A DNA stretch of 22,826 nt from assembly GCA_964481475.1 (NCBI GenBank), contig CAYZTG010000015.1:1-22826 (forward strand). The letters are read 5' to 3'. The position numbers were made by a program, and so were the translations under genes. A model generated the notes under the pieces. That model had not been told where the DNA came from. It did not search any database and worked only from the letters and a program-made list of their open reading frames with translations. Shown here piece by piece: positions 16,739 to 22,826 of the stretch; position 1 is the first letter of the stretch, and the number at the start of each line of letters is the position of its first letter. This DNA comes from DUQU01 sp964481475. GTDB lineage: Bacteria; Bacillota_I; Bacilli_A; Acholeplasmatales; UBA5453.

Positions 16739-17527
16739 TCACCCCATCGTTATTAAATTAGGATACTTCTTTTCATTTACTAAAATAAATATACTATGGA
16801 AAATAGTAATTACAGCTAAGGAAACTGTTAAAACGACAGTAAGTAAATCCCATCGGTCATTAACACTTCCTAAATAAAACATTACTTCACCAAAAAAGTT
16901 ATATAAACCATGTAAAATCATTACGATCCAGAGGTTATTAGTCTTAAGATATATAAGTGCCCATAAAATCCCCAATAAAAAGGAATATCCTACTTGTAAA
17001 AGGACATCATAAACACCTGCACCATCAAATAAGTTTACTAAATGAAACAAACTAAAAATAATTGCTGAAAAAATAATTAAGTAAAGTGTTTTAAACTTAC
17101 TTTCTTTAATAACTTGGACTAAAAAGATTACAATAATCCCCCTAAAAAGCATCTCTTCAAATAAGCCAACGATTAAAGAGTTTGTTAAAAAAAGTAAAAC
17201 CTGATAACCATCCCCATTTAATGCCGTTCTTCCTCTTAAAAAGGCACTAATTGGAAAATTATTAACCGCTATTAAAAGAGCTGGGAAAATAATAAAAAAT
17301 AAACTTTTACTTTTATTAAACTGCAAAATATCATGATAACCTTGCTTAACTAAGACTACAATAAAAAAACTACTAATCATTAATCTCAATAAACTATTAC
17401 TAATCATTTCTCTATTTTTTAAATTAGTAATAAAAGTTAATTCAATGAAAGTTAAACTAATAATAATTCCTAATAAAATTACTAACAATAACCACTGAAT
17501 AACTTTAAAATTTACTTTTTTATGCAT
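16739..17527 (-). CDS. CPBP family intramembrane glutamic protease (Abi/Rce1-like)
   Basis: This polytopic membrane protein of 262 residues has about seven to eight hydrophobic segments. The CPBP motifs are present: EEMLFRGI (about 122-129, the EExxxR motif), FSLFHLVN (second motif with catalytic-type His) and LHGLYNF (third motif). Family members are metal-independent membrane proteases related to Rce1; bacterial ones serve in bacteriocin self-immunity, protein processing or unknown roles. The substrate cannot be deduced. The ATG overlaps the end of lgt by eight bases and there is no clear Shine-Dalgarno, so translation probably depends on coupling. It overlaps the GH20 cluster downstream. 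Confidence 0.85.
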   Translation of the reverse strand: MHKKVNFKVIQWLLLVILLGIIISLTFIELTFITNLKNREMISNSLLRLMISSFFIVVLVKQGYHDILQFNKSKSLFFIIFPALLIAVNNFPISAFLRGRTALNGDGYQVLLFLTNSLIVGLFEEMLFRGIIVIFLVQVIKESKFKTLYLIIFSAIIFSLFHLVNLFDGAGVYDVLLQVGYSFLLGILWALIYLKTNNLWIVMILHGLYNFFGEVMFYLGSVNDRWDLLTVVLTVSLAVITIFHSIFILVNEKKYPNLITMG

Positions 17528-18326
17528 TTTTACTTTTATTTAATATCTTCAATTTCCCAAAAACACCAAAATGCATTAATAGTCCCAAAATAATCATCAT
17601 AAAACTAATAAATTGTGATGGTGAGGGAAAGGTCCCATAAGTTGTTTCAAAAAAAGTTAAAAAACTTCCGCGATTATCTCCTCTAATAAATTCAATAAAA
17701 AATCTGAAAAAGCCATAACTAATTAAGTATATTTCGAGTTCTTTTGCTTTCGCTACTTTAACATTATTTAAAAAGAAAAATAAAGCAAATAAAAACAACG
17801 CTTCAAACAACTGGGTAGGGAAAATACTAACTCCATGAAAATCTTCACCAGCAAAACCATATGGAAAGATGACACCTAAAAAGGAATTAGTTGGAATACC
17901 ATAACAACACCCAGCCATAAAACAACCAATTCTACCAATAGCGTGCGCTAACACAACTCCAGTAATCAAAGTATTAGTTATTTTTTTCATGTCTTTATTA
18001 TCATCTTTATAAAAGACCTTCATTAGTAAAAGGAAAGCTCCTAAACCACCAACTAAAGCACCAAGAAAACTAATCGTTCCAAAAGTCCATTCTCCCGCTC
18101 TAATTGAATGAAAAATACCATCTAAAAAGTAAGAAAAAGCTAAGGAAAACACTAAACTAATAATTGTAATAATAATAATCTTATTTGTCTGTTCTTTTTT
18201 AAAACCATCTATTTTATCGAACCTTCTTATAATATAAATAAGCATTAAAAAGACACCAATAAACATTAAAACATCATACATTGGTATTTTATAACCAAAC
18301 ACCTCTGGTAGTAAATAAGGATACAT
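17520..18326 (-). CDS. lgt: Prolipoprotein diacylglyceryl transferase (Lgt) family protein, variant
   Basis: This multi-pass membrane protein of 268 residues has about seven hydrophobic segments. Family features are GRIGCFMAGCCYG (131-143), PTQLFEA (170-176) and FRFFIEFIRGD (207-217, with conserved Arg208, Glu212 and Arg215). Classical Lgt transfers diacylglycerol from phosphatidylglycerol to the lipobox cysteine of lipoproteins. This copy differs at two signature places. The region normally read as SFHGG reads SFLGALVGG, with Leu88 in place of the His known to be essential in E. coli. The Asn after GRIG is Cys135, followed by a Cys-Cys pair. It could be a divergent Lgt or a paralogue with another lipid-related role, so the symbol is provisional. 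ATG 18326 has AAGGAG upstream. Confidence 0.7.
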   Translation of the reverse strand: MYPYLLPEVFGYKIPMYDVLMFIGVFLMLIYIIRRFDKIDGFKKEQTNKIIIITIISLVFSLAFSYFLDGIFHSIRAGEWTFGTISFLGALVGGLGAFLLLMKVFYKDDNKDMKKITNTLITGVVLAHAIGRIGCFMAGCCYGIPTNSFLGVIFPYGFAGEDFHGVSIFPTQLFEALFLFALFFFLNNVKVAKAKELEIYLISYGFFRFFIEFIRGDNRGSFLTFFETTYGTFPSPSQFISFMMIILGLLMHFGVFGKLKILNKSKNA

Positions 18327-18364
18327 GATAATTTTCTCTCCTTTTTTCTTTAATAAATATATTT

Positions 18365-18373
18365 ATTATAACA
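18365..18373 (-). promoter_or_regulatory. Extended -10 promoter of the lgt-CPBP-GH20 cluster
   Basis: TGTTATAAT on the minus strand is a perfect -10 with the TG extension. No good -35 is found at 16-18 bases; a TTAACA sits too far upstream, at 21 bases. It lies in the gap between the glcD-type gene terminator and lgt, about 40 bases before the start codon. Confidence 0.6.
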
Positions 18374-18401
18374 CTTTTATTTTCCTTTAGATGTTAACTA
18401 G

Positions 18402-18429
18402 AAAAAAACATCAATAAAAATGATGTTTT
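18402..18429 (-). terminator. Terminator of the murQ-etf-lactate dehydrogenase cluster
   Basis: A nine-base-pair stem (AAAACATCA/TGATGTTTT) with a seven-base loop, followed by three more T on the minus strand, so a run of seven T ends the structure. It lies six bases after the stop of the lactate dehydrogenase gene. Confidence 0.85.
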
Positions 18430-18435
18430 CTTTAA

Positions 18436-19836
18436 TTAATCAATTACTTTACCAGGATTTAAGATGTTGTTAGGATCAAAAGTCTTTTTAATTCCTTTCA
18501 TTAAGTCAAGTTGGATTGTCCCCAACTGTCTTTTCATATACATCTTTTTCGCATATCCAATTCCATGTTCTCCAGAAACAAGCCCTCCTCTTTGAGCAGC
18601 TCTACTATATAAAGCGTCAAAACCTTTTGTCAGTTTCTCTTCCCATAATTTATCATCTAAGTCATCCTTACAAAAATAAATATGCAAATTTCCATCGCCA
18701 AGATGACCAAAATAAGGAATTCTTATGTTTAAGTCTTTTGATAATTCGCCCACATACTTTAAAAAATCACCAATTTCTGAACGAGGTAAAACAACATCAC
18801 ATTCATCCATTAATGAAGTCGAAGCTTTAATTGATTCTAAAAAACCATCTCTAATACTCCAAACGCTTGCTCTTCTATCTTCGGTATCAACCAAATAAAC
18901 ATCTAAGGCACCAAATTCATTAACAAGTAGCGAACTAGCAATTTCCACATCATTTTCCAAAGCAGCTTCGTTACTGCCATCATAACTTAACAACAAGTAG
19001 GCTTCATAATTATTATGAGGAATTTTCTTTCCTAAAAATGTTTCACTAAAAGAAAGCGAAGCTTTTTCAAAAAACTCTAACGCAGTAGGAATAACATGTT
19101 TTACTAACATCAAAGGAGCAGCTTTGATTGCTTCTTCCATCGAGTTAAAAGGTACTAATAAGCTCACTACATTAAGAGGTTTAGCAATTAATTTTAATGT
19201 TGCTTCAACAACAATCGCTAGTGTACCTTCACTTCCAATAATTAAATCTTTTAAACTATATCCAGTTGAGTTTTTAACAACCTTACCACCAAACTGAACA
19301 ATTTCGCCATTGGGCAAAACGACCTCTAGTCCTCTAATCCAGTCTCGTGTCACACCATATTTTACCGCTCTCATTCCACCAGCATTAGTTGCAATGTTAC
19401 CACCAATAGTTGCTGATTTTTCACCTGGATCTGGTGCATAATATAAGTTTTCTTTAGCAATGAACTCATAAATATCCATTAATAAAACTCCACCTTCAAC
19501 TGTTAAAGTTAAATTAGTCTTATCAAGTTCAATTATTTTATTCATTTTTGTCATATCAAGCAAAACACCGCCACAAAGAGGTACACACGCTCCAACAAGC
19601 CCTGTTCCTGTTCCTCTTACTGTAACTGAAAATACTTTTTCATTAGCATATTTCATTAACTTAGCTATTTGGTTTTTATTTTGTGCCATTACATGAATTT
19701 CTGGATAAGCAAAAACTGTTGTTAATTCATCGTGGGTAAATTCCTTTTTAATCTCCTCACCTATAAAACAATTCTCAGGACCAAATACTTCTTTTAAATA
19801 CTTAATATCTTCAATTGTTAACTTATTATATTTCAT
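18436..19836 (-). CDS. FAD-linked D-lactate dehydrogenase, GlcD/LctD type
   Basis: A 466-residue FAD enzyme of the PCMH/VAO family. The N-terminal FAD domain shows VTVRGTGTGLVGACVP (about 73-88), PDPGEKSATIGGNIATNAGG (about 136-155) and GSEGTLAIVVEATLK. The C-terminal substrate-binding cap ends with HLGDGNLHIYF and GGLVSGEHGIGYAKK, typical of D-lactate/glycolate dehydrogenases. It lacks a C-terminal Fe-S domain. The ATG overlaps the etfA stop (ATGA) and the order etfB-etfA-ldh equals the lctBCD order of Acetobacterium woodii, where the complex oxidises lactate with NAD+ by confurcation with reduced ferredoxin. A 2-hydroxyacid substrate other than lactate (for example glycolate) is possible, but the murQ gene upstream favours D-lactate. 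Confidence 0.85.
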   Translation of the reverse strand: MKYNKLTIEDIKYLKEVFGPENCFIGEEIKKEFTHDELTTVFAYPEIHVMAQNKNQIAKLMKYANEKVFSVTVRGTGTGLVGACVPLCGGVLLDMTKMNKIIELDKTNLTLTVEGGVLLMDIYEFIAKENLYYAPDPGEKSATIGGNIATNAGGMRAVKYGVTRDWIRGLEVVLPNGEIVQFGGKVVKNSTGYSLKDLIIGSEGTLAIVVEATLKLIAKPLNVVSLLVPFNSMEEAIKAAPLMLVKHVIPTALEFFEKASLSFSETFLGKKIPHNNYEAYLLLSYDGSNEAALENDVEIASSLLVNEFGALDVYLVDTEDRRASVWSIRDGFLESIKASTSLMDECDVVLPRSEIGDFLKYVGELSKDLNIRIPYFGHLGDGNLHIYFCKDDLDDKLWEEKLTKGFDALYSRAAQRGGLVSGEHGIGYAKKMYMKRQLGTIQLDLMKGIKKTFDPNNILNPGKVID

Positions 19837-21032
19837 CTTTCCCCCTGCAAAATTTCACTAATTAAATCATTTAACTTTGGTAATATTTCAAAAACATCAC
19901 CAACAATACTATAATGGCTAATATCAAACAGTTTATTGTTTTTATCTTCATTAATTGAAATAATTAAATCAGCATCTTTCATTCCTTCAATATATTGGAC
20001 TGCTCCACTAATACCTAAATTAATAATCAATTTGGGTTTTACTGTTCTTCCTGATAAACCTATTTGACTTCTGGCGTCAAACCAGCCATTCTCAACAAGC
20101 GGTCTAGTACAGCCAACTTCAGCATTAAGTTTTTCAACTAAAGGCTTAATTAGTTCTAAGTCAGCAGCTTTCTTAAATGCTCTCCCTACCGCCACAATTA
20201 CTTCTGCTTCAGAAATATCCTTAACTTTGGGTTTTTCAATCGTTTTTATGATCTTAATACTATTTGTTAAAGGGATATTCTTTGTAGCTCCCCTAACAAT
20301 TTCTCCAAATGGTTTAACTTTAGGAGGTAAATCAAACATTTTATGTCTGACAGTTGCAAGTTGTGGGCGATTATTTAGCGTATTAATCTTCGCCATAATA
20401 TTTCCGCCAAAAGCAGGTCTTATTTGTAATAAATCACCATCCTTTGTCATTTCTAACATTGTACAGTCAGCTGTAATACCAGTTTTTAATCTAGCAGCAA
20501 TTCTTGGGGCGAAACTTCTTCCATGTGGTGTACTTCCAAAAAGAATAATATTTACTAGATGTTCTTTATAAAAACTATCTAAAACATTAGTATAAGTTTG
20601 AACATCAAAATCTTTATATGCTTCATTTTCATATACAAAAACTTTATCAACACCATAACTTAATGCTTCATTTGCAATTTTTATAACATCATCACCAATA
20701 ACTACTGCGTAAATAGGCTCATTAGTGACTTTCGCTAATTCTTTCGCTTTCCCTATTAATTCCCAAGAAACAGGATGAGCAACATTATTTTTTTGTTCTA
20801 TATAAATTGTGATTCCTTGATACTTACTTTTATCAATTTTTTCTTTAACTGATTTAACTAACTCACAAACACCATCTGGTCCTTTTCTAACACACATCAT
20901 ACAAATTCGGCAGTTAGCATTTATTGACAAATAATCATCAACATAATCAAATGCATCAAAAGGACATATACTAATGAGTTTTTGTGCTATTTCTTTAGTT
21001 ACTTTATCATTATTTACCTTAATATATGACAT
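19833..21032 (-). CDS. etfA: Electron transfer flavoprotein alpha subunit with N-terminal Fe-S domain
   Basis: A 399-residue EtfA. Residues 1-60 form a ferredoxin-like extension with Cys23-Pro and a CxxCxxC motif (Cys41, Cys44, Cys47), plus Cys56; this suffices for one [4Fe-4S] cluster, while the cysteines of a first CxxCxxC are absent. The alpha domain follows, with TADCTMLEM and RPAFGGNIMA (about 210-222). The C-terminal FAD domain has GCTRPLVENGW, SQIGLSGRTVKPKL and NLGISGAVQYIEGM. Such extended EtfA subunits are known from bifurcating complexes of anaerobes (LctC, CarE). It starts eight bases after etfB and overlaps the dehydrogenase gene, so the three proteins probably form one complex. 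Confidence 0.9.
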   Translation of the reverse strand: MSYIKVNNDKVTKEIAQKLISICPFDAFDYVDDYLSINANCRICMMCVRKGPDGVCELVKSVKEKIDKSKYQGITIYIEQKNNVAHPVSWELIGKAKELAKVTNEPIYAVVIGDDVIKIANEALSYGVDKVFVYENEAYKDFDVQTYTNVLDSFYKEHLVNIILFGSTPHGRSFAPRIAARLKTGITADCTMLEMTKDGDLLQIRPAFGGNIMAKINTLNNRPQLATVRHKMFDLPPKVKPFGEIVRGATKNIPLTNSIKIIKTIEKPKVKDISEAEVIVAVGRAFKKAADLELIKPLVEKLNAEVGCTRPLVENGWFDARSQIGLSGRTVKPKLIINLGISGAVQYIEGMKDADLIISINEDKNNKLFDISHYSIVGDVFEILPKLNDLISEILQGER

Positions 21033-21040
21033 TTTCTCAC

Positions 21041-21829
21041 CTACATATAACGACTTTCTTTTAAAATTTCAATTATTTTATTGGCTGAATCTTGATTGTT
21101 TAATTCAATTAATTCAGTTTCTGTTTTTTTCCTTGGCGGAAACATCTCTTCTACTTGTGTAGGTGATCCAGTTAAGCCATAATTACTAGGATTTTCATCT
21201 TCTAAATCCTTTAAAGATTTAAGATTTATTTGATAATCTTTAACTATTTGCTTCCTTTTAAAAGAAGGTAGTCTAGGTGTGTTAGCATCTTTTTCGATAG
21301 TAATTAAACAAGGTAATTTCACCTCAACTATTTCATCATAATCATCATAAGCTGAATATAAAACTAAACTTTTTTCTTTAACTTCAATTATTTCTTTTAC
21401 ATAAGGAACATGGGGAATCTTTAAAAACTCAGCAACTTCTGGGCCAACTTGGGCAGTATCGCCATCGGTAGTTTGCTTCCCACAAACAATTACATCATAA
21501 TCTCCAATACTTTTAATTAACTGAAATAAAGTATAAGAGGTAGCTAAAACATCAGCACCTGCAAACCTTCTATCACTTATTAAGGTTGCCTCGTCCGCAC
21601 CCATATAAAGGGCTTCTTTTAATACTGATGTCGCTGAAAAAGGGCCCATTGTAATAGCATGAACACTTCCTGCACTTTTTTCTTTTAAATGAAAAGATGA
21701 TTCTAAAGCAAATAAATCAAATGGATTCATCTTCACATTACTTCCATCACGAACTAAGACTCCAGTTTTTGGATCAATCTCAACTTTTGATGAAGCTGGT
21801 ACTTGTTTTATACACGTAATAATTTTCAT
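21041..21829 (-). CDS. etfB: Electron transfer flavoprotein beta subunit, bifurcating type
   Basis: From ATG 21829 this is a 262-residue EtfB starting MKIITCIKQVP, the standard N-terminus. VRDGSNVKMNPFDLFALE follows at about 26-43, and the nucleotide-binding signature CGKQTTDGDTAQVGPEVAE lies near 115-133. DGDTAQVGP is the form found in bifurcating, FAD-binding EtfB, while mitochondrial-type EtfB (AMP-binding) reads differently there. Two upstream in-frame starts exist: ATG 21856, which has GGAGG at an ideal eight bases, and TTG 21871. ATG 21829 has AGAGG at about five bases and fits the family. Upstream is a small hairpin. It should pair with EtfA to bind NAD(H) and two FADs. Confidence 0.9.
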   Translation of the reverse strand: MKIITCIKQVPASSKVEIDPKTGVLVRDGSNVKMNPFDLFALESSFHLKEKSAGSVHAITMGPFSATSVLKEALYMGADEATLISDRRFAGADVLATSYTLFQLIKSIGDYDVIVCGKQTTDGDTAQVGPEVAEFLKIPHVPYVKEIIEVKEKSLVLYSAYDDYDEIVEVKLPCLITIEKDANTPRLPSFKRKQIVKDYQINLKSLKDLEDENPSNYGLTGSPTQVEEMFPPRKKTETELIELNNQDSANKIIEILKESRYM

Positions 21830-21862
21830 AAACACCTCTAATAATTTAAAACTCATAAGAAA

Positions 21863-21878
21863 AGCCTCCAAGGAGACT
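21863..21878 (-). promoter_or_regulatory. Hairpin in the GNAT-etfB gap holding a Shine-Dalgarno sequence
   Basis: On the minus strand AGTCTC and GAGGCT pair (six pairs, one G-T) around a four-base loop CTTG, followed by TTTTCTT. It starts six bases after the GNAT stop codon. It resembles a weak terminator or attenuator, but its 3' arm is also GGAGG, a good Shine-Dalgarno for ATG 21856. It could therefore limit etfB expression at the level of transcription or translation. Confidence 0.45.
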
Positions 21879-21883
21879 AAAAC

Positions 21884-22360
21884 TTATCTGTTTAATAATC
21901 TGTTATATAAATCTGGTTTTGAAGTACTCTTTTGATAGTTTAGATACTTCCCATAAAAACCTTCTACTTTTTCATTAACTCCACCAATAATTGCATATCC
22001 ATAGCCAGCTTCTTTCATCGCCTCTAATGTTCTAAGCAATAAAACTTGACCAATATTTAATCCTCTAAATTCAGGATCAACACCGGTAGGACCAAAATAT
22101 CCCTTTGCAGTAGAGTCATAGCAAGCAAAGCCAACTATTTTAGCATCCTTAACTGCTACAAAACAAGTTGGATGTTCTTTATACACCCCTGCCTTAACTT
22201 CACTTGTCCAACCTTCACTAAAATGCATTTTAACAAACTCTACTAATTTATCAGAGTTTGGTGATAATAGCCTCTTTATTTGAATATCATTACTCTTTAG
22301 GTTTATTTTTAAATCATTCACATAATCTTTTTCATATAAATTAACAATTAAATCAGCCAT
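21884..22360 (-). CDS. GNAT family N-acetyltransferase
   Basis: A 158-residue acetyl-CoA-dependent acetyltransferase. Motif A is clear: TGVDPEFRGLNIGQVLLLRTLEAM (about 101-124, with the R-G-x-x-I-G acetyl-CoA loop), followed by GYGYAIIGGV; FVAVKDAKIVGFACYD (about 67-82) gives the central strands. The acceptor is unknown. The ATG lies one base after the murQ stop, with AAAGGAG inside the end of murQ, so the two are co-translated. The context suggests an amino-sugar or cell-wall-derived acceptor, but this is inference only. It is not obviously related to ribosomal-protein (Rim) acetyltransferases. Confidence 0.82.
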   Translation of the reverse strand: MADLIVNLYEKDYVNDLKINLKSNDIQIKRLLSPNSDKLVEFVKMHFSEGWTSEVKAGVYKEHPTCFVAVKDAKIVGFACYDSTAKGYFGPTGVDPEFRGLNIGQVLLLRTLEAMKEAGYGYAIIGGVNEKVEGFYGKYLNYQKSTSKPDLYNRLLNR

Positions 22361-22361
22361 T

Positions 22362-22826
22362 TTATTCTCCTTTTTTCAAATCATTTAATGACAATCTAAT
22401 ATTTCCATTATTTTTATTTAAAATATTTTCAATCTCAACTTCACTATTCAAGTTAGACATAATTGCGAAAATCGCTTTTTTAACGGAGCCAAACTTATCT
22501 AAATAACTTTTAGCCATCACTTTATTTACATCTGTAATATCCATAATTATTTTTGTTGCTCTTGAAACTAATTTTTCATTTGTCATTTGAACATCAATCA
22601 TTAAATTTTCATAAACCTTACCAATCTTAATCATTGCAGTCGTCGTAATCATATTAGCAATTAACTTTTGAGCCGTTCCTGACTTCATTCTTGTTGACCC
22701 AGTTAATACTTCTGGTCCAGTAATTGCCTCTATCGGAAACTGAGCTAGTTTAGCACCTTCAGATTGCTCACTTGTTGTAATAATTGAAGTCACTGCGCCC
22801 AAGTTATTTGCATAAGAAAGTCCAGC
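22362..22826 (-). CDS. murQ: N-acetylmuramic acid 6-phosphate etherase MurQ (3' part)
   Basis: MurQ cleaves the lactyl ether of MurNAc-6-phosphate, giving GlcNAc-6-phosphate and D-lactate, in the salvage of peptidoglycan sugars. The window holds only about the C-terminal 154 residues; the reading frame runs open to the edge, so the 5' half of the SIS-domain protein (about 300 residues in the family) is outside. The diagnostic segment is GPEVLTGSTRMKSGTAQKL, followed by MIKIGKVYENLMIDVQMTNEKL, both hallmarks of MurQ. The C-terminal helical part (about the last 55 residues) is present and the stop is followed after one base by the GNAT start. The promoter is not in the window. Confidence 0.93.
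   Translation of the reverse strand, partial: AGLSYANNLGAVTSIITTSEQSEGAKLAQFPIEAITGPEVLTGSTRMKSGTAQKLIANMITTTAMIKIGKVYENLMIDVQMTNEKLVSRATKIIMDITDVNKVMAKSYLDKFGSVKKAIFAIMSNLNSEVEIENILNKNNGNIRLSLNDLKKGE

Noticed and set aside
21830..21871. TTG 21871 as the start of etfB with a 14-residue extension
   Set aside because: The extension is not family-like, the TTG lies inside the hairpin and has no ribosome binding site at a proper distance.
1..22826. Mobile elements, CRISPR arrays, tRNA or rRNA genes, or a defence island
   Set aside because: No transposase, integrase, phage or defence-type protein, no repeated spacer pattern and no cloverleaf-type sequence was seen; the genes are collinear housekeeping and metabolic operons.

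Overview
The window is a densely packed, AT-rich (roughly 30 % G+C by eye) piece of a bacterial chromosome in which every supportable gene lies on the minus strand. TGA is used as a stop (rpoD, recO, etfA and the CPBP gene) and tryptophan is read from TGG, so this is the standard bacterial code and not the Mycoplasma code. The order phoH-ybeY-cdd-era-recO-glyQS-dnaG-rpoD-trmK, the hrcA-grpE-dnaK-dnaJ order, the single-chain GlyRS and the frequent TTG starts fit the low-G+C Bacilli/Mycoplasmatota. An anaerobic relative of Acholeplasma or Izemoplasma is my best guess; the taxon is an inference from gene content only.

In the direction of transcription (high to low coordinates) there are six blocks. 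(1) 22826-18402: the 3' part of murQ, a GNAT acetyltransferase, etfB, etfA with an N-terminal Fe-S domain, and a GlcD/LctD-type FAD lactate dehydrogenase, closed by a good terminator. (2) 18373-14994: an Lgt-family membrane protein with unusual signature residues, a CPBP membrane protease and a cytoplasmic GH20 hexosaminidase. (3) 14957-13251: rpmG (L33) with its own promoter and terminator, then a MATE transporter with its own terminator. (4) 13253-8650: the HrcA-regulated heat-shock operon hrcA-grpE-dnaK-dnaJ, behind a consensus promoter overlapped by a degenerate CIRCE. (5) rpsU (S21), with its own promoter and terminator. (6) 8350-50: the long phoH-to-trmK housekeeping operon, with an outgoing promoter at 11-39 for the next gene beyond the window.

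Most of the window is ordinary housekeeping. The most interesting part is block 1. MurQ splits MurNAc-6-phosphate into GlcNAc-6-phosphate and D-lactate, and the three genes closing the same cluster look like an electron-bifurcating (confurcating) lactate dehydrogenase of the Acetobacterium LctBCD type. The cluster may therefore both release D-lactate from peptidoglycan sugars and oxidise it to pyruvate, with NAD+ reduction driven by ferredoxin. A GH20 glycosidase in the neighbouring cluster fits an amino-sugar salvage lifestyle. Secondary points are the Lgt-like protein lacking the usual His and Asn signatures, a RecO without its zinc finger, the compact hrcA control region with a perfect half-CIRCE in the leader, and hairpins that may tune dnaJ and etfB expression.

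No mobile elements, CRISPR arrays, tRNA or rRNA genes were seen. No intergenic gap exceeds about 130 bases once rpsU and rpmG are placed.
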